Below, piece by piece: positions 9,237 through 17,647 of a stretch of 64,000 bases of DNA (the first letter of the stretch is position 1; each line of letters opens with the position of its first letter). Source of the stretch: Zoogloeaceae bacterium. Its GTDB lineage: Bacteria > Pseudomonadota > Gammaproteobacteria > Burkholderiales > Rhodocyclaceae. The notes under the pieces were generated by a model. The model was not told the DNA's origin, searched no databases, and saw only the letters and a program-made list of their open reading frames with translations. A program made the translations under genes and the position numbers. The stretch covers positions 1-64,000 of the forward strand of contig JAITMP010000022.1 of assembly GCA_031277315.1 (NCBI GenBank). The letters are read 5' to 3'.

Positions 9237-12200
9237 ATGCGCAAGGACATATCCGAGAAGCTCGATTCGCTTCTGCAAAGCGCAGGACTGGATAAATATC
9301 TTGTGAGGAGATGGACGTATCGGGGTGTTTGCCATGTACTCGATTATGTTTACCAAGGCGTCAAATTCGGATTCGATATTACCCCGCTGGATAATGGCCG
9401 TGTGATTCTGGAACTGGTTGAGCGACGCCACGAAACGGGCATCGAACTCATCAGCGCGGCAAACAAGAGGCGGTTACTCTGCGGAGACGCATCAATTGAT
9501 GAAGCCGTGGACAAGATCCATGACGCCATTGCCCGGCTGGTCAAGTTGATTGATGATTGGCGTGTGGATAAAACAGATCGATCTTCTTCACCCGGCCATT
9601 CAGTTGCGCCTCATCCAGCCAAGAGTCTCCGGGTTGGCGTCCTGACGCTGCCGCTTAATAATAATATCGGCGGCAATTTGCAGGCTTACGCGATGATGGA
9701 GGCTTTGAAAAAACTGGGCCATTCGCCCGTTTTCATAAACCGCAGGCGTCCGCTTCGTGATGTGGCGCCTGTTGATTCGGTTGATCCGTCACGATCGTTA
9801 TGGACGAACAGTGTTGGGCTTGGCGCGCGTTCGCCAAACAGCGCATTTGTTGATAAACACTTGGCGCCGATGACCGTGCCTTTTCGCTCGACTCAATCGC
9901 TGGCCCGGAATGTGGATCGCCTTGGACTCGACGCGATTATCGCCGGAAGCGATCAAATATGGCGGCCCAGGTATTCGCAATCAATTCTTGCCGATTATTT
10001 TTTTGACTTTTTGCCGGCGGATAGTTCAATCAGGCGGATCAGTTATGCGGCGTCATTCGGGGCGCCCGTTTGGGAATTCAAAGGGGAGCAAACTCAAACA
10101 GCCTGTCGGTTGATAAAGAATTTTGACGCGGTCAGCGTGCGCGAGGATAGCGCGGTCGATCTCTGCGCCAGACACTTGGGCGTAAAAGCCGAGCATGTGC
10201 TCGATCCGACGTTGCTGCTCGATCGCAGTGACTATGCGCCCGCAATAGCCGAGGCAAAACATCGGTCGCATAACGGCCAGATAGTTACCTATATTCTGGA
10301 TTCTGCGCCTGACAAGGAGGCCGTTGTACAGAAGCTGTCAGCCGCGCTTGGACTCAATGCCTTTACCACGACGGGGTCGCCATTCCTTCAGCAAAACAAT
10401 CCGGTGAATGCGCCAAATGACAAGTCGGTGCAACAGTGGCTGTCTTCCCTGGAGGGCGCCGGATTCGTTGTTACCGATTCCTTTCATGGTGTTGTCTTCT
10501 CTATTTTATTCAACAAACCGTTTATTGCTTATGGCAATCCGCAGCGCGGAATGGCGCGTTTTACCTCGTTGTTGAAAATATTCGGGTTGGAGCAAAGGCT
10601 GGTTGTCGATTCCTCTGAAGTTGATCTTCAGGGAATGCTGAAACCGATTGATTGGGAAGCCGTCAATAAACGCCTTGCGATGTGGCGTAAAAAATCATTT
10701 GATTTTCTTGTTTCAGCCCTAACAGAAAAAAAACAAGGTGCGGCGGCCTTGATCCAACCTGTTCTCGTCACCAGGGCAAAAGTCGAGGAGGTGCGGAACC
10801 ATCCTCTAAATGTGTTGTGTACTGGATGTGGCGTATGCGTGTCTGAGTCTGACGGTTTGCTTGCGATGGCGTGGAATGGCGATGGCTTTTTGGCGCCGGA
10901 GGCAAAATCGCCCCACATTCCCGCCAGAGCGATCAAGGTCTGCCCCTTCAATCCCCAGCCTGACGAGGCAGTTCGGGACGAGGATGCGCTCGCAAAGATA
11001 TTTCTGCCTGCGGCATCGAATTTCGATGCGAGAATCGGAAGATTTGAAAAGACATACGCAGGCTATAGCAAGAAATTTCGATCAACTTCGTCTTCCGGCG
11101 GCATCGCCACGCATGTTTTTAAAAAGCTGCTTGATCAGGGGTATGTGGATTATCTTTTCGTAGTGCAAAGTTCCGGCGCGACTGAATATAAGTACCAGGT
11201 ATTCCGCAAGGACGACGATATCCTTGCGATCTCCAAGACGCGCTATTTCCCGGTATCTCTGGATCAGTTCTTCTCAACCATTGCGCGACTTGAGGGGAGG
11301 GTGGCCGTATCGGGGATTCCATGCTTTTTGAAGGCGATCCGGCTCAAGCAGCACTATGATCCGGAACTAAAGAAAAAGATTCCGTTTTTACTGGGCATCA
11401 TCTGCGGCGGCCTGAAGAGCCGTTGGTACACTGATTTCCTGGCGCAAAGCGCCGGAATTCAAGGCGATTACATTCAGCCTGAATACCGGGTTAAGGATCC
11501 GGAAAGCTCGGCCATCGACTATTCCTTTTCCGCGAAATCTGCGGAAGATGCACATGGAAAGCTGAATAGCGTGAAAATGCTGCGCTTGGGCGATATGTGG
11601 GGGACGGGGCTATTCAAGGCCAGGGCATGTGACTTTTGTACTGACGTAGTCGCGGAGCTTGCGGATATTTCTCTGGGGGATGCCTGGCTGCCGGAATACA
11701 AGCAGGATGGGTTGGGCAACAATGTGGTGATTACACGCTCGGCATTGGCCGAAAGAATCATCCGTGAGGGCTTTGAATCAGGAGAGCTTGTTCTGGATGA
11801 CGTGACGGCTGCGCGGATCGTGCAATCACAAAGCGGTGGTTTCAGGCATCGTCAAAACAACATCAAGTTTCGTGCTTGGTCGGCGAGACGTTTTCTGGAT
11901 TTTCCGCTGCCTGTCATCCGGGCCAGGCTACTTCGGGGCGGCTCAATGGTGGATGCGTTGATTCAAATATTGAGGGAAAGGACGAGATCGAAGAGCCTCC
12001 TCTATTGGAAGGAGGCGAGGAATGCGCGGACTCTCGGAAAGCGGTTGCGCGGTTCCCTGAGAATCCTGAAGAACATGACAAATGCGGGACGCGACAGCAG
12101 CGGTAAATTGAATGCCTTGCTTGCTCAACTTGCGCGGCAAAATTTTGACCTTGCCGGAGTTGTTGGCGAGATGACGAAAGAGCAGCGCCTCGCCCTGCGT

Positions 12201-12962
12201 TGGCTGTTGCGTGGATCGAACATGGCTATGCTGAGGATGGCGTTGCGCGATGATGCAGTGGTTCCCCCTCCGACGGAGGCGGATATAAAAACAGAACATA
12301 CGAAGGCGAAATCAGAAGCGGTGTTGCAGATGCCGAAAAAGAAAATCTCCATTACCAAGAGCGTCTTGGCGGGTTTCCCGGATGTGCCGCTTTGGAGAGT
12401 GAGCGCGCTGGAGGTGTATGAGCGCGCCAACGGCTTGTTCATTTCACCAAACAACAACAAGATAACCATAACGGGTATCAGTGATGTTGTCGCACTTAAA
12501 AATACCTACATCTATTTCAGTGGCAAGGGGAACGAGGTTTTATTGGATGGATTGAAGAACGTTTCCAAGCTGGAGATTGCCTGCGTGGATGGATCAACGG
12601 TCCAGATAAGGAGTCCGCTGGTTGTGCGGGGCGCCGTGATCATGGCCACCCACAAGACGGCGATCTGCGTTGGAAAAGATTGCCAAATCTCCCGCGATGT
12701 TCTCATGTACTGCTCTGGTTCCCATACGCTATATGACATGGATGGAAAGCGACGCGGCGAGAGACAGCTCGAAGTGGGCAATCACGTGTGGATAGGACAA
12801 GGCGTCAAGTTGCTCGCCGGGGCAAGCGTGGGAGACGGTTCGGTGATAGGCGCTTACAGCGTATTGGCGGGCAAGGTGCCGAACAATTGTTCCGCCGCCG
12901 GCAACCCATGCCGCGTCTTGACGCAGAACATATCCTGGACCGCGAGAACTTCTGACGATTGA
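9237..12962 (+). CDS. Trifunctional fusion: polysaccharide pyruvyltransferase, FrhB-like Fe-S domain, acyltransferase hexapeptide domain
   Basis: A 1241-residue cytosolic protein. Residues 1-117 form an unknown domain. Residues about 128-500 match polysaccharide pyruvyl transferases (GVLTLPLNNNIGGNLQAYAM, AIIAGSDQIWRP, VTDSFHGVVFSILFNKPFIA). Residues about 520-880 match the coenzyme F420 hydrogenase/dehydrogenase beta-subunit family, with a ferredoxin-like CTGCGVC near 526-532, KVCPF near 568, SSSGGIATHVFKKLL and ACDFCTD. Residues about 1125-1230 are a left-handed beta-helix acetyltransferase (GNHVWIGQGVKLLAGASVGDGS, AAGNPCRV). The first two domains are often adjacent genes in exopolysaccharide clusters. 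Together they suggest pyruvylation and acylation of a surface glycan. The protein ends ISWTARTSDD; a one-base shift near 12936 would read DRENF then stop, so a late frameshift is possible but minor. Confidence 0.8.
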   Translation: MRKDISEKLDSLLQSAGLDKYLVRRWTYRGVCHVLDYVYQGVKFGFDITPLDNGRVILELVERRHETGIELISAANKRRLLCGDASIDEAVDKIHDAIARLVKLIDDWRVDKTDRSSSPGHSVAPHPAKSLRVGVLTLPLNNNIGGNLQAYAMMEALKKLGHSPVFINRRRPLRDVAPVDSVDPSRSLWTNSVGLGARSPNSAFVDKHLAPMTVPFRSTQSLARNVDRLGLDAIIAGSDQIWRPRYSQSILADYFFDFLPADSSIRRISYAASFGAPVWEFKGEQTQTACRLIKNFDAVSVREDSAVDLCARHLGVKAEHVLDPTLLLDRSDYAPAIAEAKHRSHNGQIVTYILDSAPDKEAVVQKLSAALGLNAFTTTGSPFLQQNNPVNAPNDKSVQQWLSSLEGAGFVVTDSFHGVVFSILFNKPFIAYGNPQRGMARFTSLLKIFGLEQRLVVDSSEVDLQGMLKPIDWEAVNKRLAMWRKKSFDFLVSALTEKKQGAAALIQPVLVTRAKVEEVRNHPLNVLCTGCGVCVSESDGLLAMAWNGDGFLAPEAKSPHIPARAIKVCPFNPQPDEAVRDEDALAKIFLPAASNFDARIGRFEKTYAGYSKKFRSTSSSGGIATHVFKKLLDQGYVDYLFVVQSSGATEYKYQVFRKDDDILAISKTRYFPVSLDQFFSTIARLEGRVAVSGIPCFLKAIRLKQHYDPELKKKIPFLLGIICGGLKSRWYTDFLAQSAGIQGDYIQPEYRVKDPESSAIDYSFSAKSAEDAHGKLNSVKMLRLGDMWGTGLFKARACDFCTDVVAELADISLGDAWLPEYKQDGLGNNVVITRSALAERIIREGFESGELVLDDVTAARIVQSQSGGFRHRQNNIKFRAWSARRFLDFPLPVIRARLLRGGSMVDALIQILRERTRSKSLLYWKEARNARTLGKRLRGSLRILKNMTNAGRDSSGKLNALLAQLARQNFDLAGVVGEMTKEQRLALRWLLRGSNMAMLRMALRDDAVVPPPTEADIKTEHTKAKSEAVLQMPKKKISITKSVLAGFPDVPLWRVSALEVYERANGLFISPNNNKITITGISDVVALKNTYIYFSGKGNEVLLDGLKNVSKLEIACVDGSTVQIRSPLVVRGAVIMATHKTAICVGKDCQISRDVLMYCSGSHTLYDMDGKRRGERQLEVGNHVWIGQGVKLLAGASVGDGSVIGAYSVLAGKVPNNCSAAGNPCRVLTQNISWTARTSDD

Positions 12963-13135
12963 ATTTTTACGTAAACAAACTCGCGCGATTGACGATGGTG
13001 GACGGCGATGAGCAGCAAGACGTTATCATCCGCGCATTTGGCCTTGAGACTGAAATCAGACCGATTTTCCGCAGGCAAATCTGAACCTGCAAGTCGTATC
13101 CAGTCCGCAGTGTTCGATACGGGGGAAACCACGCC
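12963..13135 (+). other. Short spacer with a possible 41-codon ORF
   Basis: A TTG at 12959 overlaps the preceding stop and opens a 41-codon frame to TGA at 13084. Its translation (including VDGDEQQDVIIRAFGLETE) looks protein-like. It has no clear ribosome site and may be the remnant of a longer gene. A GGGGGA at about 13120-13125 sits before the GTG at 13136. Confidence 0.25.
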
Positions 13136-14953
13136 GTGAGCAGGATCACGTCTTGCGCCGCCGTGATGCGGCTGGAAGGCCCTTTGCGCGCCGTGTCATG
13201 GGTTGCGCGGATGGAGGGGGCGTTGCTGCGGATGATTCCGGGCGTATTGGTGCTGCATTTCGCGCTCTTCGTCCTGTCGCAGATTACCTTGCTATTGGCG
13301 CTGCTATTGCCCTGGAACATTCTGGCGAGTCTGGCCATGGACAGGCTTCCCTGGCGTGTGGCGTGGCTCTTTGATGGTTACGGCCCCGCGACAGCGGTGC
13401 CGATCCTGATGGCGCTGGTTGTGGGTTGTTTCGTTGCGCATCTGCTGGCGGAGGCCGGCAAAGTCCGGCTGGTGCGGCAAGTTGCGCGTCAGATTGTCGA
13501 ACGGCATGACAAGACCGGTCTTTCGGACGCGCTGCGCGGTCAGGCAGCGCCTTTTCTCGGGCGTTTGCTGCGGCTGTTTTCGGCGCTGGGGTGGCTGCTG
13601 CTGGCCGCTGCGATCATGGCTTGGCTTTATCCGGTATTGTTCGTGGCGCTGATCGGTTATGTTGTAGTGGGCACGCTGGTCGTTGCGGCGCTGCGGCCCG
13701 GCAAGCGATGGGGCGCGGTCATTTCGGCGGAATTGCGCGGCAAGGCATGGTGGGGCGTCGGTTTTATCTGGCTGGTCGGCTACGTTATCTACGATGCCTG
13801 GCATGGCGTCTTGCCGCATTTCTGGGCGCTCTTCCCGAGCCTGTTGCTGGGGCGTCAAATTCTGGTGTTCCTTACGGTATTGCAGGCTATCGTGATGTTT
13901 TTGCTGGGACGGACGGAACGGGTGGAGGCGCTGTTTCTTCCGGATACGCCGCTGGCTCCGCCGCGCCGTGAAAGTGACGGCTTTGCCGGGCTGGCGCAAC
14001 GCGATGGGCGCGATGCCTGGCTGCCGGCGTTGTTGGCGATTTATGGCGCCGAAGCCTATGTGGTGCGTGAGCAGGCGACGCAGTGGGAGCAGAAGGGCGA
14101 GCGGTTCTGTCTGGTGCTGGAAGACACCAGGCCGGGGCAGGATGGCGCGCTCATGATCCGGGTGTTTCACAAGGACAGTCTCGAACTGGGGCGCCATGAG
14201 CGCAATATTCTGGCACACGCTGGAGCAGCTTGGCCCGCGCCGAAATTCCTCGGCGAAAGCGAGCTGCTGGAGGGGCATCTGGCGCTGGTTTTTGAATGGG
14301 CCAAAGGACGCGACTGGCTCGCGCATCAGGCACTCAACCGACAGATGATGCTGGCGCTGCGGACAGCCTTGTTTTCTTGCGAAATTCCGGAAGAACTGGC
14401 CGATCGCTATAAGCGCGCAAATATCCAGCTTGGACAGTATCTGGCGCGGATTGATTGGGCGCTGCTGCGGCAGCTGGCTCCGACGCCGGAGGTTGCGGCG
14501 GAGTGCGACCGGCTGTGTGAAAACTGGCCGGCGCTGCTGCGCTGGCTGGACTGTCAGCCAACGCAGGTGGCGCTGGATCGCTTGCGCTGGCGATTGATGG
14601 CGAAGGGCGTGGATGGCATGCCGATGATCTGCAATTGGACGCGCTGGCGTTTGGAGCCGCTCGGGATCGATTGGCCCTTCCGGGAGCGTTCGAAAAAAGA
14701 ACTGGAACAAGTATTGGCGGAGGCGGCGGTGAAGCGTTCAGCTTTGCTTTCCGTGACGGCGGATGATGTCTGCCTGATCGCGCGTCTGGGGGAATTCAGA
14801 AAATTGAATGCCGCAGGGAATTATGCGGGTATGTTTGGCATGCTCGATGCGCTCAAAACGGAATTCACCCATTGCGTGAACGCCGGGGAGGCGGTTCAAC
14901 CTCAAGCGCACGAATCGAGTTCTTCCTCAATGCAAGAAGTGGACGCGGCATGA
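13136..14953 (+). CDS. Membrane protein with degenerate kinase-like C-terminal domain
   Basis: 605 residues. The N-terminal half has about six hydrophobic helices (near residues 31-57, 85-107, 145-165, 167-190, 204-225, 232-258). From about 290 the protein is soluble and resembles an aminoglycoside-phosphotransferase or LPS-kinase fold: IRVFHKDSLELGRHERNIL could be the N-lobe lysine strand and EGHLALVFEWAKGRDW the hinge. The position expected to hold the HGD catalytic loop reads MPMICNWTRWRLEPLGIDW, so the catalytic HxD is gone though the DW remains. This suggests a pseudokinase or lipid-linked sugar-binding domain. GTG start with GGGGGA upstream; the stop overlaps the CapA ATG (ATGA, 14950-14953), so the two are translationally coupled. 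Function unknown; assembly or export of the CapA-locus polymer is an inference. Confidence 0.6.
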   Translation: MSRITSCAAVMRLEGPLRAVSWVARMEGALLRMIPGVLVLHFALFVLSQITLLLALLLPWNILASLAMDRLPWRVAWLFDGYGPATAVPILMALVVGCFVAHLLAEAGKVRLVRQVARQIVERHDKTGLSDALRGQAAPFLGRLLRLFSALGWLLLAAAIMAWLYPVLFVALIGYVVVGTLVVAALRPGKRWGAVISAELRGKAWWGVGFIWLVGYVIYDAWHGVLPHFWALFPSLLLGRQILVFLTVLQAIVMFLLGRTERVEALFLPDTPLAPPRRESDGFAGLAQRDGRDAWLPALLAIYGAEAYVVREQATQWEQKGERFCLVLEDTRPGQDGALMIRVFHKDSLELGRHERNILAHAGAAWPAPKFLGESELLEGHLALVFEWAKGRDWLAHQALNRQMMLALRTALFSCEIPEELADRYKRANIQLGQYLARIDWALLRQLAPTPEVAAECDRLCENWPALLRWLDCQPTQVALDRLRWRLMAKGVDGMPMICNWTRWRLEPLGIDWPFRERSKKELEQVLAEAAVKRSALLSVTADDVCLIARLGEFRKLNAAGNYAGMFGMLDALKTEFTHCVNAGEAVQPQAHESSSSSMQEVDAA

Positions 14954-17604
14954 CTCAGCTTGATGATAAACACGATCAATCCAGGCCGCTGGCGACGGTG
15001 GCTTGGGCGGGAGACGTGAACCTGGGGCGTCGTTTTCATTACCGCAGCGCTGACGCGCGAATACTCGGCGGATTGGGGCGGATCGCTCCACTGGTCGAGG
15101 CTGATCTTGGCATTGTGAACCTGGAATGCGTCGTGACGACTTCCGGGCAGCAGGGGATCAATAAACTTCAGCTTGGAACCGGCAGGAATGAGTATTCGCC
15201 GTTCTATTTCCGCGCTCGTCCGGAGATGCTTGCGGCCTTGCTGCACGGCGGAGTGGATCTGGTGATGACGGCCAACAATCACAGCGGGGATTACGGTCCG
15301 GAAGCGTTGATGGAGCAGAATCACTGGCTCGATCTGGCGGGCATCGACCATATTGGTTCTGGGCGGAATCTGGAAGAAGCCTTCAGTCCCGTCATTCGGC
15401 GCGTCGGCGGTCTGAACATTGCGCTGTTTGGGCTGGATGCGACACAGCCGGACTTTGCCGCCGGCAGGACAAAGCCTGGGCATGCTTGGCTGGACCCGAC
15501 CAAGCCTAAGAGTTGGGCCGCGATCATGAGGCCCCGGATCGAGGCCGCACGCGAACAGGCCGACATCGTTTTACTGGTTATGCATTGGGGTATGAATGGC
15601 CTTCAGCAGCCCGACAGGCAGGAGATTGCCGGCGGCCATGCGCTGATTGATGCGGGCGCCGATGCCATTTTGGGCGCCTCATCCCATTTTCTGCAGGGCA
15701 TCGAAATCTACAAGAACAAGCTGATCGTGCATGATGCTGGGAATTTGTTGTTCGATTCGCGGATCAATAAAAACAAGGATAGCGGTATTTTTACTTTGGA
15801 AATGGATGGCTCGGGTGTTCGGCGCATCGTTTTTACACCTTTGGAAATCGGCTTCTGCGAAACCACGCCGCCGGCGTTACTTGAAGCGATTGCTGCAACC
15901 AAGCGGTTTGCCAAGAAATGTGCCGATCTGGGAACCCGGCTCGAAATCACGCAACAAGGGCAAGGTATTATCGACTTGCCCGGTGAGCGTCTGGTTCGTG
16001 GTTTGCATCCGCCAGTTCCGGCTATCGCTAAGGCGCGTCAAAGTCCGGCGCCGCTTTCTGAACCCAGACCCGAATGGTTGGTTGATGCGGTTCCCAAAGA
16101 CGCGCTCTTGCCTGAACCTTTGCGCATGGGGCCTTTGGAGCTTCTGGGCGTCAGGGTTTTACCGCGGAAACTGGAGCGGATCGGGTCAATTCATGTTGAG
16201 TCATGGTGGCGTCTGGCGGAATCGACTACGGTGGACTGGCGTATCGATTTTCTCGCGGCGCCGGACAAGCCGGGGCTAAGCGAAGGCTGGGGATATTGCA
16301 ATCATGATCCCTGCGACTGGATGTGGCCGACCAGCCGTTGGCGGCCGGGTTTGATTTACCGTGATTTTTGCAGTCTGCGCTGGCCCGATCTTCGGGAATG
16401 GATAGACCTGTCACTGATACTGTCGGTTCGCTTGGTCAATGACGATGGCTCAACGGCACGCTACCGCCTGCCAGGCAGGATTGAGGTCAAGCTTTCACAG
16501 GAGTTTGGACTTAAACTGTCTCGCGCGCATCCGGTGAAATATGTGGTTCCGCCACCAGAGGAAATCAGCCCGACTCCGCCGGGTGTCCTTTGGAGCGCGA
16601 AGCAACTCGAAGAAATTACCGGGGGAACCTGGCTGGTCAGGCCGCCGGAGACTTGGTTCGTCCGTTCGGTGACGCACAAGGCGGAGCAGCTTGAAAACGG
16701 GCACTTTACGCCCCCCATGTTGCTGGCCGCCGTGGACCAGCGGATGGCCATGCGGCATGAGTTGCCACCAAATGTGTGGACTGAAAAATACTGGGACACT
16801 CATGACCAGTTACCGGCAAAGCAGAAACTGATCGCCGGCGCCATTGTTGCGCGCCCTGTCGATGGACTTGCCCCTGATTTGTCCTTGTTGCTGGTTGCCG
16901 ATCCTTTGCGTGCAGTGATGCAGCTTGGCGTGGTCGCGCGCAATCGACTCAAAGGCCGCGTTGTGGCGGTAACGGGCGGCGCGGAAACAACTTCACTGTG
17001 CCGGATGCTCGTCAAGGTGATGGCGGTGGATCACTCCGTTATTGGCGATTTTGTTCCGAACGATCATTCTCGCGTTGGAATTCTGCACACTATGGCTAAT
17101 GTGCCGGAATGCACGGACTTGGTGGTCGTTGAGGCGAAAGAGGAGGCGCTGAACGCACGGCACTTTCAAAATAGCCGTTTGCTGCGCCCGGATATCGGCA
17201 TCATCACCAGTATTTTGCCGCCCCATTTAAGCAGTTCGGAGCAGAAGCTGAATGTTGTTGCACGAAGAATAGCCAACGTCGTCGAGAGTCTGGAGTCAGG
17301 TGGCACCTTGCTGCTTTATCGCGAAACCGCGTTCTTTGATTTCATTTGCAAACGCGCGCGGGAGAAAGGGCTGCGGCTGATGACCTATGGACAGGGTGAG
17401 GACGCGAATCTGAGATTACTTGGCCATGACCGGCAAAACGGCCGGGTTCGCGCTTGCTTACCCGGTGGCGAAGAAGTTGAATACAAGCTTGGCGCTGATG
17501 AAACTATGGCGCAGAACAGTCTCGCCTGTATTGGGGTGCGCTTGATTCTGGGATGGGAGATCGGACCCTTGTTCGAGGGATTCGCGGAATTCATGCAGGC
17601 ATGA
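14950..17604 (+). CDS. CapA-like protein fused to a degenerate MurF-type ligase domain
   Basis: 884 residues from ATG 14950; the frame is open further upstream but only inside the previous gene. Residues about 15-330 are a CapA (PGA_cap) calcineurin-like domain with its expected metal and active-site motifs: AGDVNLGRR, NLECVV, TANNHSGDYG, MHWGMN, GASSHFLQG, HDAGNLLFD. Residues about 395-520 form a linker domain of unknown type. Residues about 540-884 follow the MurF layout (WSAKQLEEITGGTW, then LLLVADPLRAVMQLGVVAR, then VAVTGGAETTSLCRML, then DLVVVEAKEE and PDIGIITSILPPHL). The Walker A is GGAETTS where ligases have GNGKT(T/S), so the phosphate-binding lysine is missing and ATP-dependent ligation is doubtful. 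CapA proteins take part in poly-gamma-glutamate synthesis or tethering. No signal peptide is visible. Confidence 0.78.
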   Translation: MTQLDDKHDQSRPLATVAWAGDVNLGRRFHYRSADARILGGLGRIAPLVEADLGIVNLECVVTTSGQQGINKLQLGTGRNEYSPFYFRARPEMLAALLHGGVDLVMTANNHSGDYGPEALMEQNHWLDLAGIDHIGSGRNLEEAFSPVIRRVGGLNIALFGLDATQPDFAAGRTKPGHAWLDPTKPKSWAAIMRPRIEAAREQADIVLLVMHWGMNGLQQPDRQEIAGGHALIDAGADAILGASSHFLQGIEIYKNKLIVHDAGNLLFDSRINKNKDSGIFTLEMDGSGVRRIVFTPLEIGFCETTPPALLEAIAATKRFAKKCADLGTRLEITQQGQGIIDLPGERLVRGLHPPVPAIAKARQSPAPLSEPRPEWLVDAVPKDALLPEPLRMGPLELLGVRVLPRKLERIGSIHVESWWRLAESTTVDWRIDFLAAPDKPGLSEGWGYCNHDPCDWMWPTSRWRPGLIYRDFCSLRWPDLREWIDLSLILSVRLVNDDGSTARYRLPGRIEVKLSQEFGLKLSRAHPVKYVVPPPEEISPTPPGVLWSAKQLEEITGGTWLVRPPETWFVRSVTHKAEQLENGHFTPPMLLAAVDQRMAMRHELPPNVWTEKYWDTHDQLPAKQKLIAGAIVARPVDGLAPDLSLLLVADPLRAVMQLGVVARNRLKGRVVAVTGGAETTSLCRMLVKVMAVDHSVIGDFVPNDHSRVGILHTMANVPECTDLVVVEAKEEALNARHFQNSRLLRPDIGIITSILPPHLSSSEQKLNVVARRIANVVESLESGGTLLLYRETAFFDFICKRAREKGLRLMTYGQGEDANLRLLGHDRQNGRVRACLPGGEEVEYKLGADETMAQNSLACIGVRLILGWEIGPLFEGFAEFMQA

Positions 17605-17647
17605 AGAAAAGCATATCAATCGAATGGATATCATGGGGAAACAACAC

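Noticed and set aside
13304-14710. 468-codon minus-strand frame opposite the membrane/pseudokinase gene
   Set aside because: The plus strand gives membrane helices and an ATGA junction to CapA; the antisense is Gln/Arg/Pro-rich with no features.
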